Shown: in pieces, positions 8,483-17,397 of the stretch
Layout of the letters: each line of letters starts with the position of its first letter
Numbering within the stretch: position 1 is the first letter of the stretch
Assembly (NCBI RefSeq): GCF_000739775.1
Contig: NZ_BBJH01000044.1
Span: 1 to 59,589, forward strand
DNA length: 59,589 nucleotides
Reading direction: 5' to 3'
From: Paraburkholderia heleia NBRC 101817
Lineage (GTDB): Bacteria > Pseudomonadota > Gammaproteobacteria > Burkholderiales > Burkholderiaceae
The notes under the pieces: generated by a model
What the model saw: the letters and a program-made list of their open reading frames with translations, nothing else
Database searches by the model: none
What the model was told of the DNA's origin: nothing
Position numbers and translations under genes: made by a program

Positions 8483-9436
8483 ATGGCATCTGCGATGGGA
8501 CAGGGACTGCAGCATCGCACGGTGCTGCTGGACGAAGCGGTGAATGCGCTGATCACGCGCGCGGACGGCGTCTATGTGGACGGCACGTTCGGCCGCGGCG
8601 GGCACAGTCGCGCGATCCTCGGGCGTCTCGGCGAGGCCGGGCGCCTGATCGCGTTCGACAAGGACCCGCTGGCGATCGCGACGGCGCAAACCGTGAGCGA
8701 CGCGCGGTTTTCGATCGTGCATGAGAGTTTTGCTTCGCTGCGCGACGAGCTCGCGTCGCGCGGGGTAGGGCGTGTGTCGGGAGTGTTGCTGGATCTTGGC
8801 GTGTCGTCGCCGCAGTTCGACGATCCGCAGCGCGGTTTCAGTTTCCGCGCGGATGGTCCGCTCGACATGCGGATGGACCCGACGCGCGGCGAGTCCGCCG
8901 CTGACTGGCTCGCTCGGGCCACGTTGCAGGAACTGACGGAGGTAATTCGGGATTATGGGGAAGAACGGTTTGCTTTTCAGATTGCAAAGGCGCTTGTTGC
9001 TCGCCGGGCAGAGTCCGACCGTCTCGGGCCTCTCGACAGCACGGGCGAGCTTGCCCAAATCGTGGCTAACGTCGTCAAAACCCGTGAGAAGGGTAAGGAC
9101 CCGGCAACCCGCACCTTTCAAGCTATACGGATTCACGTCAATCAAGAGCTTGCGGAGCTGCAGGTCGTTCTAGAAGCAGCACTGTCGTTGCTGGAACAGG
9201 GGGGGCGGCTGGTGGTCATCAGCTTTCATTCGCTCGAAGACCGGATCGTCAAGCGGTTCATGCAGGCGCACGCGAGCGCGCCGGCGGTGGACCGTCGCCT
9301 GCCGATCCGCGCCGTCGACCTGCCGAGCCCGCCGCTGAAGCTGCTCGGCCGCGTGTTCGCGAGCGACGAGGAAGTCGCCGCGAACCCGCGCGCCCGCTCG
9401 GCCGTGATGCGCATCGCGGAGCGCGTCACGCCATGA
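8483..9436 (+). CDS. rsmH: 16S rRNA (cytosine1402-N4)-methyltransferase
   Basis: SAM-dependent methyltransferase that modifies C1402 in the decoding centre of 16S rRNA (formerly MraW). The start at ATG 8483 gives MASAMGQGLQHRTVLLDEAV, matching family length (317 residues); the frame is open further upstream but that part overlaps mraZ and is not family sequence. Motifs include the SAM loop GTFGRGGHSRAIL, ISFHSLEDRIVKRF near residue 250, and NPRARSAVMRIAER at the C-terminus. No strong ribosome site is visible, so coupling to mraZ translation is likely. Its last four bases ATGA overlap the ftsL start. Confidence 0.96.
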   Translation: MASAMGQGLQHRTVLLDEAVNALITRADGVYVDGTFGRGGHSRAILGRLGEAGRLIAFDKDPLAIATAQTVSDARFSIVHESFASLRDELASRGVGRVSGVLLDLGVSSPQFDDPQRGFSFRADGPLDMRMDPTRGESAADWLARATLQELTEVIRDYGEERFAFQIAKALVARRAESDRLGPLDSTGELAQIVANVVKTREKGKDPATRTFQAIRIHVNQELAELQVVLEAALSLLEQGGRLVVISFHSLEDRIVKRFMQAHASAPAVDRRLPIRAVDLPSPPLKLLGRVFASDEEVAANPRARSAVMRIAERVTP

Positions 9437-9789
9437 ATCGTCTGAACATCTTCCTGCTGATCGTCGTCATGGGGTGCGCGCTTTCCGTCGTGAACGCCAC
9501 CAATCAGCAGCGCCAGATCTTCATCCAGTTGCAACGCGCGCAGTCGCAGGAGCATCAGCTCCAGCAGGACTACGCACAGCTTCAATATCAGCAGAGCGCG
9601 CTGTCGAGAACGTCGCGCATCGAACAGATCGCCACCGACTCGCTCAAGATGCAGCCCGTCACGACCGGACGCACGCAATATCTGACGCTCGCGCCCGGCA
9701 GCGCAACGGCTGTCGACGCCCCCGTGCCGACCTCGGCGCCCCCGCAGGGCGCCGCGCCCACGCCTGGCCGCCGCGGAGGCGCGCGATGA
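9433..9789 (+). CDS. ftsL: Cell division protein FtsL
   Basis: Small bitopic divisome protein that forms the FtsQLB complex with FtsB and activates septal synthesis. The 118-residue product has a short cytoplasmic start, one membrane segment (about residues 4-21, IFLLIVVMGCALSVV) and a periplasmic coiled coil rich in Q/L heptads (about 27-65). The Pro/Ala-rich tail after residue 95 looks disordered. It overlaps rsmH (ATGA 9433-9436) and ftsI (ATGA 9786-9789), so translation is probably coupled on both sides. Confidence 0.93.
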   Translation: MNRLNIFLLIVVMGCALSVVNATNQQRQIFIQLQRAQSQEHQLQQDYAQLQYQQSALSRTSRIEQIATDSLKMQPVTTGRTQYLTLAPGSATAVDAPVPTSAPPQGAAPTPGRRGGAR

Positions 9790-11681
9790 AAAAGGACAAT
9801 CGCCGCAAGAGCGTCGCATTCAGCGCCAACCCCATTCTCTCCGTGCGCCTGCCGATGTGGCGCTCGAAGCTCGTCGTGTTCCTGCTCTTCATGGCGTTCG
9901 TCGCGCTCGCCGCGCGCGCGTTCTGGATCCAGGGCCCGGGCAACGCGTTCTATCAAAAACAGGGCGAAAGCCGTTACCAGCGCACGATCGAGTTGCCGGC
10001 GACGCGCGGCAAGATTCTCGACCGTAACGGCCTCGTGCTCGCCACGAGCCTGCCCGTGCGCGCGATCTGGGCGATTCCCGAAGCCGTGCCCGACGATCTC
10101 GGCGCCGACAAGCTCAACCAGCTCGGCGCGCTGCTCGGCATGAACACCAAAGAGCTGCGCGCGAAGCTCTCCGAAGACAAGACGTTCGTCTACGTGAAGC
10201 GCCAGGTGCCGCTCGACGTCGCGCAGCAAGTGACGGCGCTCGACATTCCGGGCATTTACCAGCGCAACGAATACAAGCGCTTTTATCCGGAAGGGGACGT
10301 CACCGCGCACTTGATCGGCTTCACCAACGTCGAGGACGAAGGTCAGGAAGGCGTCGAACTGTCGGACCAGAAGGTGCTCGCGGGCGTGCCGGGCATTCGC
10401 CACGTGATCAAGGACCGTATGGGCCACATCGTCGAGGACGTCGACGAAACGGTCGTGCCCCACGATGGCACGGACGTCGAACTGTCGATCGACAGCAAGA
10501 TTCAGTACATCGCCTATTCGAACCTGAAAGCGGCCGTCGAGAAGTTCAAGGCCAAGGCCGGCGCCGCGATGGTGGTGGACGTGCGCACGGGCGAAGTGCT
10601 CGCGCTCGTGAACTATCCGACCTACAACCCGAACGACCGCTCGCACCTCACGGGCGAGCAGTTGCGCAACCGCATTCTCACCGACGTGTTCGAGCCGGGC
10701 TCGATCATGAAGCCCTTCACGGTGTCGCTCGCGCTGGACCTGCATCGCGTCTCGCCGAGTACACTGGTGGATACGGGCCCGGGCCACTTCACGCTCGACG
10801 GCGCGACCATCACCGACGACGCGGCGTTCGGCGTCCTGACGGTCGGCGGCGTGATCCAGAAGTCGAGCAACATCGGCGCGACCAAGATCGCGATGACGCT
10901 CAAGCCCGAAGAAATGTGGGACATGTACACCAGCATCGGTCTCGGTCAGGCGCCGAAGGTCGGGTTCCCCGGCGCGGCGGCGGGCCGTTTGCGTCCGTGG
11001 AAAAGCTGGCGCCGCATCGAGCAGGCGACCATGTCCTACGGCTACGGCCTCTCTGTTTCGCTGTTCCAGCTCGCGCGTGCGTACACCGCCATCGCGCATG
11101 ACGGCCAGATTCTGCCGGTGACGATCTTCCGCCACCCCGGCGACACGCAGCCGGTGCAGGGCACCCAGGTCTTCGCGCCGACCACGGCGCGTGAAGTGCG
11201 CACGATGCTGGAGAGCGTGGTGTCGAAGGACGGCACCTCGCCCGACGCCGCCGTGCCCGGCTACCGCGTGGGCGGCAAGTCCGGTACGGCATACAAGCAC
11301 GGCCCGCACGGCTACGATCATTCGAAATACCGCGCGTCGTTCGTCGGCATGGCGCCGATGCCGAATCCACGCATCGTCGTGGCCGTCACAGTCGACGAAC
11401 CGACGGCCGGCAGCCACTTCGGCGGCGCGGTGTCGGGTCCGGTGTTCTCGGGCATCGTCGGCGATACGCTGCGCTCGCTCAACGTCCCGCCGGACATGCC
11501 GGTGAAGCAGCTCGTCGTCGAGGACAACAGCGCTGCCGGCGCTTCGGCCCCGGCCGTCGCGAACGCACCCGCTGCGCCTGTGAAGCACGTGGCGAACGCG
11601 GGCGCCGCGAAAAACGCCGCAGCCGCGCGTCACATGACCGTCGCGGACAACGCGAAAAATCGACCCGGAGTCGTCCGATGA
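9786..11681 (+). CDS. ftsI: Peptidoglycan D,D-transpeptidase FtsI (PBP3)
   Basis: Septum-specific transpeptidase that cross-links new peptidoglycan with FtsW. I chose the ATG at 9786 (MKKDNRRKSV) because it overlaps the ftsL stop; an upstream open frame is only the ftsL shadow. The 631-residue product has a membrane anchor at about residues 27-44, the dimerisation domain, then a class B transpeptidase domain with SIMK at 306-309, SSN at 361-363 and KSGT at 499-502. After the catalytic domain comes an Ala-rich tail of about 50 residues (from about 580), longer than in E. coli and of unknown role. The stop overlaps the murE start. Confidence 0.97.
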   Translation: MKKDNRRKSVAFSANPILSVRLPMWRSKLVVFLLFMAFVALAARAFWIQGPGNAFYQKQGESRYQRTIELPATRGKILDRNGLVLATSLPVRAIWAIPEAVPDDLGADKLNQLGALLGMNTKELRAKLSEDKTFVYVKRQVPLDVAQQVTALDIPGIYQRNEYKRFYPEGDVTAHLIGFTNVEDEGQEGVELSDQKVLAGVPGIRHVIKDRMGHIVEDVDETVVPHDGTDVELSIDSKIQYIAYSNLKAAVEKFKAKAGAAMVVDVRTGEVLALVNYPTYNPNDRSHLTGEQLRNRILTDVFEPGSIMKPFTVSLALDLHRVSPSTLVDTGPGHFTLDGATITDDAAFGVLTVGGVIQKSSNIGATKIAMTLKPEEMWDMYTSIGLGQAPKVGFPGAAAGRLRPWKSWRRIEQATMSYGYGLSVSLFQLARAYTAIAHDGQILPVTIFRHPGDTQPVQGTQVFAPTTAREVRTMLESVVSKDGTSPDAAVPGYRVGGKSGTAYKHGPHGYDHSKYRASFVGMAPMPNPRIVVAVTVDEPTAGSHFGGAVSGPVFSGIVGDTLRSLNVPPDMPVKQLVVEDNSAAGASAPAVANAPAAPVKHVANAGAAKNAAAARHMTVADNAKNRPGVVR

Positions 11682-13228
11682 GCGCCGCGCGCACCCAGCA
11701 TCCCGCGCACCGGCAGATCGCGGACGCGCTCGCATGGCTGCGCGCGCACGTCGCGCCTGCAGCCGGCCTGCACGCCGACACGCGCTCGCTCAAGCCGGGC
11801 GACGTGTTTCTCGCTTACGCCGTCGAGGGCGCGGACAACCGCCCGCACATCGCCAACGCCATCGAGCGTGGCGCCGCGGCCGTGCTGTATCAGCCGGAGG
11901 GCTATACGGGCGACAAGCTCGACGCGTCGAGCGCGCTCGCTGTGCCGCAACTCGATGGGCTCGCCGGGGAAATCGCCAGCGGCTGGTATGGCGACCCGAG
12001 CGATGCGATGCTCGTGGTCGGCGTGACGGGCACGAACGGCAAGACGTCGTGCAGCCAGTGGATCGCCTCGGCGTTCACCGCCATCGGCCAGAAGTGCGCG
12101 ATCGTCGGCACGCTGGGCACGGGCTTTCCGGGCCAGCTCGTGCATACGGGCTTCACCACACCCGATGCGCCGCAGCTGCAGCGCAGCCTCGCGCAATTGC
12201 GCGGCGAAGGTGCACAGGCGATTGCGATGGAAGTCTCCTCGCACGCGCTGCATCAGGGCCGCGTGAACGGCACGTCGTTCGACATCGCCGTCTTCACGAA
12301 TCTCACGCAAGACCATCTCGACTATCACCGCACGTTCGAGGCCTACGAGGCCGCGAAGGCGCGTCTGTTCGCATGGCCGGGCCTGCGCGCCGCGATCGTC
12401 AATGCCGACGACGCAGCGGGGCGCCGCCTGATCGCCGCGACGCGCGGCAAGGCTCGCACGATTGCGTATAGCGTGGCGACGCCCGCGGCCGACGCGCCCG
12501 TTGCCGACGCGTGGCTGCGCGCGAGCGACGTGCGAGCGACTGCCACCGGCACGGCGTTCCGTCTGGAAACGTCGGACTGGGGCGAGGCACAAGTCGAGGC
12601 GAACGTTCTCGGCCTCTTCAACGTGAGCAATCTGCTCGGCGTGCTCGGCGCGCTCTTTGCGGCGAACGTGCCGCTCGTCGCGGCGCTCAACGAGATCTCG
12701 AAGCTGCAGCCGGTGAACGGCCGCATGGAGCGTCTTGGCGGTCGCGCCGACCACGACGAGCCGCTCGTCGTGATCGATTACGCACATACGCCGGATGCGC
12801 TCGAAAAAACGCTCGAAGCGCTGCGCCCGATGGCAGCCGCACGCGGCGGCCAGCTCGTCTGCATGTTCGGCTGCGGCGGCGATCGCGACGCGACCAAGCG
12901 GCCGCTCATGGGCGCGATCGCGGAACGTCTCGCCGACCAGGTCGTCGTGACGAGCGATAACCCGCGCAGCGAATCGCCCGCAGCGATCATCGACCAGATC
13001 GCGCAAGGCATGCGCGAGCCCGCGAAGGCGCGCCGCATCGAGGACCGCGCGAGCGCGATCCTGCAAGCGGTGCGCGGGGCGGCGCGCGAAGACGTCGTCT
13101 TGCTGGCCGGCAAGGGCCATGAGGCGACCCAGGAAATCATGGGCAAGAAGCGCGCGTTCTCCGATCAGGACCACGCGCGGCTTGCACTCGCCGCCCGCGC
13201 GACGCACGGGCGCGGAGGTGGTGAATGA
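11678..13228 (+). CDS. murE: UDP-MurNAc-L-Ala-D-Glu:meso-diaminopimelate ligase
   Basis: ATP-dependent cytosolic ligase adding the third stem-peptide residue. The 516-residue protein has the Mur ligase ATP loop TGTNGKTS (residues 117-124) and the central EVSSHAL and DHLDYH segments. The DNPR motif at 427-430 is the signature that selects meso-diaminopimelate rather than lysine, so this organism has A2pm-type peptidoglycan. The start overlaps ftsI by ATGA, and the stop overlaps murF by ATGA. It has an N-terminal extension of about 10 residues relative to E. coli. Confidence 0.97.
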   Translation: MSAARTQHPAHRQIADALAWLRAHVAPAAGLHADTRSLKPGDVFLAYAVEGADNRPHIANAIERGAAAVLYQPEGYTGDKLDASSALAVPQLDGLAGEIASGWYGDPSDAMLVVGVTGTNGKTSCSQWIASAFTAIGQKCAIVGTLGTGFPGQLVHTGFTTPDAPQLQRSLAQLRGEGAQAIAMEVSSHALHQGRVNGTSFDIAVFTNLTQDHLDYHRTFEAYEAAKARLFAWPGLRAAIVNADDAAGRRLIAATRGKARTIAYSVATPAADAPVADAWLRASDVRATATGTAFRLETSDWGEAQVEANVLGLFNVSNLLGVLGALFAANVPLVAALNEISKLQPVNGRMERLGGRADHDEPLVVIDYAHTPDALEKTLEALRPMAAARGGQLVCMFGCGGDRDATKRPLMGAIAERLADQVVVTSDNPRSESPAAIIDQIAQGMREPAKARRIEDRASAILQAVRGAAREDVVLLAGKGHEATQEIMGKKRAFSDQDHARLALAARATHGRGGGE

Positions 13229-14661
13229 CGATGCTTTCCCTGCGCGAAGCCGCGGCGCTGATTCCCGGCGCGAGCGTCCTCGGCGACGAGAACGCCACGT
13301 TCGAGCGCATTTCGACCGACAGCCGCACTGCGGGCCCCGGCGATCTCTTCGTCGCGCTCAAGGGCGAGCGCTTCGACGCGCACGACTTTCTCGGCGAGGT
13401 CGCGAGCCGCCACGTGAGCGCCGCGCTCGTTTCGCGCAGCCCAGGCGACTGGCGCATTCCCGCGCTGCGCGTGGACGACACGCGCAAGGCGCTCGGCGCG
13501 CTCGCGCTCGGCTGGCGCCGCCGCTTCTCGATGCCGCTCGTCGCCGTGACGGGCAGCAACGGCAAGACGACGGTCAAGGAAATGATCGCGTCGATCTTCG
13601 CGGCGGCCGTCGGTGAGAATTCGCGTCTCGCGACTACCGGAAACCTCAATAACGACATCGGCGTGCCGTTAACGTTGCTGCGTTTGAGCGGCGCTCATCA
13701 GCTGGCGGTGGTCGAACTCGGCATGAATCACCCTGGCGAGACCGAATTGCTCGCGAAATTCGCCGAGCCGACAGTTGCGGTGGTGAACAACGCGCAGCGC
13801 GAGCATCAGGAATTCATGGCGACGGTGGAAGCCGTCGCGCTCGAGCATGCGAGCGCGATCCATGCGCTCAAGCCCACGGGCGTCGCGGTGTTTCCCGCCG
13901 ACGATGCCTACGCGAGCATCTGGCGCGTGGCCGCTACGGGTTCGCGCATTCTCGACTTCGCGCTGCATACGGAAACAAGCGCGGTCGAAGCGGCCGTTAC
14001 CGGCAAGCTCGTTGGCGCGCAAGGCGGCAACCGTCTCGCGATCGCGACGCCGGAAGGCCATCTCGAAGTGGAGTTGAAGGTGCTGGGCGCGCACAACGCG
14101 CACAACGCGCTCGCGGCCACGGCGGCGGCGATCGCGTCGGGCGTATCGCTCGACGCGATCGGCCGCGGACTGGAGGCGTTCGAGCCGGTGAAGGGCCGCC
14201 TGCAGGTGAAGCGCGCGGCGCTCGGCGAGCTGGCGGGCGCGGCGGTGATCGACGACACCTACAACGCGAATCCCGATTCGGTGCGTGCGGCGATCGACGT
14301 GCTCGCTTCCCGCGTGTCGCCGCGCGTGCTCGTGTTGGGCGACATGGGCGAAGTCGGCGACGACGGTCCCGCGTTTCACCGCGAGGTGGGCGCTTACGCG
14401 AAGCAACGCGGCATCGACGCGCTCTACACACTCGGCGGCGCGGCGCGTGACAGCGCAGCGGCGTTCGGCGCCCAGGCGCAGCATTCGGCGGATGTGGGCG
14501 AACTCGTGCGTGCGCTGGCTGGCGCGGGTTACGGCGCCGGCACGACCATTCTCGTGAAAGGCTCGCGCTTCATGCAGATGGAGCGCGTGGTGGCGGCGTT
14601 GACAAATCCGCTCACGAATCCGCAAAACCCTGCGCCGGACGCCCAGTCCGGTACGCACTGA
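13225..14661 (+). CDS. murF: UDP-MurNAc-tripeptide:D-alanyl-D-alanine ligase
   Basis: Adds the D-Ala-D-Ala dipeptide to complete UDP-MurNAc-pentapeptide in the cytosol. The 478-residue length is normal. Motifs are the ATP loop TGSNGKTTVKE (109-119), LNNDIGVPLTLL, ELGMNHPGE and DDTYNANPDS. It uses the product of ddlB, encoded about 6.5 kb downstream in the same cluster. The C-terminal 15 residues are Asn/Pro-rich and probably unstructured. It is coupled to murE by a 4-base overlap and followed by a 20-base gap to mraY. Confidence 0.97.
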   Translation: MTMLSLREAAALIPGASVLGDENATFERISTDSRTAGPGDLFVALKGERFDAHDFLGEVASRHVSAALVSRSPGDWRIPALRVDDTRKALGALALGWRRRFSMPLVAVTGSNGKTTVKEMIASIFAAAVGENSRLATTGNLNNDIGVPLTLLRLSGAHQLAVVELGMNHPGETELLAKFAEPTVAVVNNAQREHQEFMATVEAVALEHASAIHALKPTGVAVFPADDAYASIWRVAATGSRILDFALHTETSAVEAAVTGKLVGAQGGNRLAIATPEGHLEVELKVLGAHNAHNALAATAAAIASGVSLDAIGRGLEAFEPVKGRLQVKRAALGELAGAAVIDDTYNANPDSVRAAIDVLASRVSPRVLVLGDMGEVGDDGPAFHREVGAYAKQRGIDALYTLGGAARDSAAAFGAQAQHSADVGELVRALAGAGYGAGTTILVKGSRFMQMERVVAALTNPLTNPQNPAPDAQSGTH

Positions 14662-14681
14662 AATACTAAGGAATACAAGGC

Positions 14682-15851
14682 ATGCTACTGGCGCTGGCGC
14701 AATGGCTGCAGAATGACGCAAGCTTCTTGCGCGTGTTCAGTTATCTGACGTTCCGTGCGGTGATGGCCACCATCACCGCGATGGCGATCGGGCTTTTCCT
14801 CGGCCCCCTGGTGATCCGCAAGCTCACCGCAATGAAGGTCGGCCAGGCCGTGCGTACGGACGGCCCGCAAACTCACCTCGTGAAGTCCGGCACGCCTACC
14901 ATGGGCGGCGTGCTCATTCTGCTGGGCATTGCGGTTTCCACCTTGCTGTGGGGCGATCTCACGAACCGCTTCATCTGGATCGTGATGCTCGTCACGTTCG
15001 GCTTCGGGGCGATCGGCTGGGTCGACGACTATCGCAAGGTCGTCTACAAGGACCCGCGCGGCATGTCTTCGCGCGAGAAGTACTTCTGGCAATCGGTCAT
15101 CGGTCTCTTTGCGGCCGTGTATCTCGCGTTCAGCGTCTCCGAGGCGAGCAACGTGCGCGTGTTCGATCTCTTCATGGCGTGGGTGCGCAGCGGTCTGTCG
15201 ATGGGGCTGCCCGCGCGCGCCGACCTGCTGCTGCCGTTCCTCAAGTCGATCAGCTATCCGCTCGGCGTGTGGGGCTTCATCGCGCTCACCTACTTCGTGA
15301 TCGTCGGCGCGAGCAATGCCGTGAACCTTACCGATGGCCTCGACGGCCTCGTCATCATGCCCGTCGTGCTGGTCGGCGCGTCGCTCGGCGTGTTCGCGTA
15401 TGTGATGGGCAGCTCGGTCTATTCGAAGTATCTGCTCTTCCCACACATCGCCGGCGCGGGCGAACTGCTCATCTTCTGTTCGGCGATGGGCGGGGCAGGC
15501 CTCGCGTTTCTCTGGTTCAACACGTATCCGGCGCAGGTGTTCATGGGCGACGTGGGCGCGCTCGCGCTCGGCGGCGCGCTTGGCACCATTGCGGTGATCG
15601 TGCGCCAGGAAATCGTGCTCTTCATCATGGGCGGCATCTTCGTCGCGGAGACGCTCTCCGTGATGCTCCAGGTTACCTGGTTCAAGTACACGAAAAAGCG
15701 TTACGGCGAAGGGCGCCGCATCTTCAAGATGGCGCCGCTGCATCACCATTTCGAGTTGTCTGGCTGGAAAGAAACGCAAGTTGTCGTGCGTTTCTGGGTC
15801 ATCACGCTGATGCTGTGTCTGATCGGTCTGTCCACGCTCAAGCTGCGTTGA
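14682..15851 (+). CDS. mraY: Phospho-N-acetylmuramoyl-pentapeptide transferase MraY
   Basis: Integral inner-membrane enzyme that makes lipid I from UDP-MurNAc-pentapeptide and undecaprenyl phosphate. The 389-residue protein has about ten hydrophobic segments. Catalytic signatures are KSGTPTMGG (about 68-76), VDDYRK (114-119), NLTDGLDGL near 215-223, the GDVGALALGG loop, and the late APLHHHFELSGW histidine motif. A 20-base gap with AAGGAATACAAGG precedes the ATG. It lies between murF, which makes its substrate, and murD. Confidence 0.97.
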   Translation: MLLALAQWLQNDASFLRVFSYLTFRAVMATITAMAIGLFLGPLVIRKLTAMKVGQAVRTDGPQTHLVKSGTPTMGGVLILLGIAVSTLLWGDLTNRFIWIVMLVTFGFGAIGWVDDYRKVVYKDPRGMSSREKYFWQSVIGLFAAVYLAFSVSEASNVRVFDLFMAWVRSGLSMGLPARADLLLPFLKSISYPLGVWGFIALTYFVIVGASNAVNLTDGLDGLVIMPVVLVGASLGVFAYVMGSSVYSKYLLFPHIAGAGELLIFCSAMGGAGLAFLWFNTYPAQVFMGDVGALALGGALGTIAVIVRQEIVLFIMGGIFVAETLSVMLQVTWFKYTKKRYGEGRRIFKMAPLHHHFELSGWKETQVVVRFWVITLMLCLIGLSTLKLR

Positions 15852-15879
15852 GCCTTTAAGCAAGCAAGGGAAGCAAGCG

Positions 15880-17397
15880 ATGTTCGGCGAGAAGTTTCGG
15901 GATCGGCAAAAGCCGATGGTGCTCGTGCTGGGACTCGGGGAATCGGGTCTCGCGATGGCGCGCTGGTGCGCGCGGCATGGTTGCCGCCTGCGCATTGCCG
16001 ACACGCGCGAAGCGCCGCCCAATCTTCCCGAACTCGCCGCGCGCGGCATCGACGCCGATTTCGTCGGCGGGCCGTTCACGACGGCGCTGCTCGATGGCGT
16101 AGAGCTCGTTGCAATCAGCCCGGGCCTTTCGCCGCTGGCCGAAGATCTCGTGCCGCTGATCGCGGCGGCGCGCGAGCGCGGCATCGAAGTGTGGGGCGAG
16201 CTCGAACTCTTCGCGCAGGCGCTGCGTCATCTCGGCGAGAGCGGCTACGCGCCGAAGGTGCTCGCCATCACCGGCACGAACGGCAAGACCACCACGACGA
16301 GCCTCACAGGCATGCTCTGCGAGCGCGCGGGCAAGCGCGTGGCGGTGGCGGGCAACATCAGCCCGGCCATGCTCGACAAGCTCGCCGACGCCATCGACAA
16401 CACCGCGCTGCCCGACGTCTGGGTGCTCGAACTGTCGAGCTTCCAGCTGGAGACGGCGCACACGTTCGAACCGGACGCCGCGGCGGTCCTCAACATCACG
16501 CAGGACCATCTCGACTGGCACGGCGGCCTCGACGCTTACGCGGCCGCGAAGGGCCGCATCTTCGGGCCGCGCACGACGCGCGTGCTCAACCGCGACGACG
16601 CGCGCGTCATGTCGCTCGCGAGCGTGAAGACAAGCGGCGACGCGAAGATCGTGACCTTCGGCCTGAACGAGCCGGAGAACGACGGCGACCTGGGTCTGTT
16701 GCGCGAGAACGGCATGCAGTGGCTCGTGCAGGCGCACGATCTCGACGCGGCCGACGTGCCTGTGTCTGGGCGACGCCGCAAGCAGCAGGAAGCCGCGCCG
16801 GTGAACCTCGGCATGAAGCGCCTCATGCCGGTGGATGCCCTGCGCATTCGCGGCCTGCACAATGCGGCCAACGCGCTCGCGGCGTTTGCGCTCACGCGCG
16901 CGATCGACCTCGCGCCCGCGCCGCTTCTGCACGGCCTGCGCGAGTATCGGGGCGAGCCGCATCGCGTGGAGCTGATCGCGTCGATCGACGGCATCGACTA
17001 CGTGGACGACAGCAAGGGCACGAACGTCGGCGCGACGGTTGCGGCGCTCGACGGCCTTGCGCAGCGCGCGGTGCTGATCGCCGGCGGCGACGGCAAGGGC
17101 CAGGACTTCGATCCGCTCGCGGCGCCGGTTGCGCGCTGGTGCCGCGCCGTGATGCTGATCGGCCGCGACGCGTCGAAGATCCGCGCGGCGCTCGAAGAAA
17201 CGGGCATCGCAATGAGCGACCACGCGACGCTCGAAGAAGCCACCCGCGCGGCGACCGCGCTTGCGCAACCCGGCGACGTCGTGCTGCTTTCTCCCGCTTG
17301 CGCGAGCCTCGACATGTTCCGCAACTACGCCCATCGCGCGGCCGTATTCCACGACACCGTAGAAGAAATCGCCGCAGAACGGGGGACGATGATATGA
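15880..17397 (+). CDS. murD: UDP-MurNAc-L-alanine:D-glutamate ligase
   Basis: ATP-dependent ligase adding D-Glu to UDP-MurNAc-L-Ala. The N-terminal Rossmann domain has VLGLGESGLAMARW (16-29), the ATP loop is TGTNGKTTTT (131-140), and LSSFQLE, DHLDWH and DDSKGTNVGAT mark the central and C-terminal domains. At 505 residues it is well above the ~440 of E. coli MurD. Most of the excess is a basic, Gln/Ala-rich insertion at about residues 287-317 (RRRKQQEAAP) between the central and C-terminal domains. It starts 28 bases after mraY and overlaps ftsW by ATGA. Confidence 0.96.
   Translation: MFGEKFRDRQKPMVLVLGLGESGLAMARWCARHGCRLRIADTREAPPNLPELAARGIDADFVGGPFTTALLDGVELVAISPGLSPLAEDLVPLIAAARERGIEVWGELELFAQALRHLGESGYAPKVLAITGTNGKTTTTSLTGMLCERAGKRVAVAGNISPAMLDKLADAIDNTALPDVWVLELSSFQLETAHTFEPDAAAVLNITQDHLDWHGGLDAYAAAKGRIFGPRTTRVLNRDDARVMSLASVKTSGDAKIVTFGLNEPENDGDLGLLRENGMQWLVQAHDLDAADVPVSGRRRKQQEAAPVNLGMKRLMPVDALRIRGLHNAANALAAFALTRAIDLAPAPLLHGLREYRGEPHRVELIASIDGIDYVDDSKGTNVGATVAALDGLAQRAVLIAGGDGKGQDFDPLAAPVARWCRAVMLIGRDASKIRAALEETGIAMSDHATLEEATRAATALAQPGDVVLLSPACASLDMFRNYAHRAAVFHDTVEEIAAERGTMI

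Noticed and set aside
15966..17393. Plus-strand extension upstream of ftsW inside murD
   Set aside because: The frame is open by chance; family sequence begins at the ATG overlapping the murD stop.
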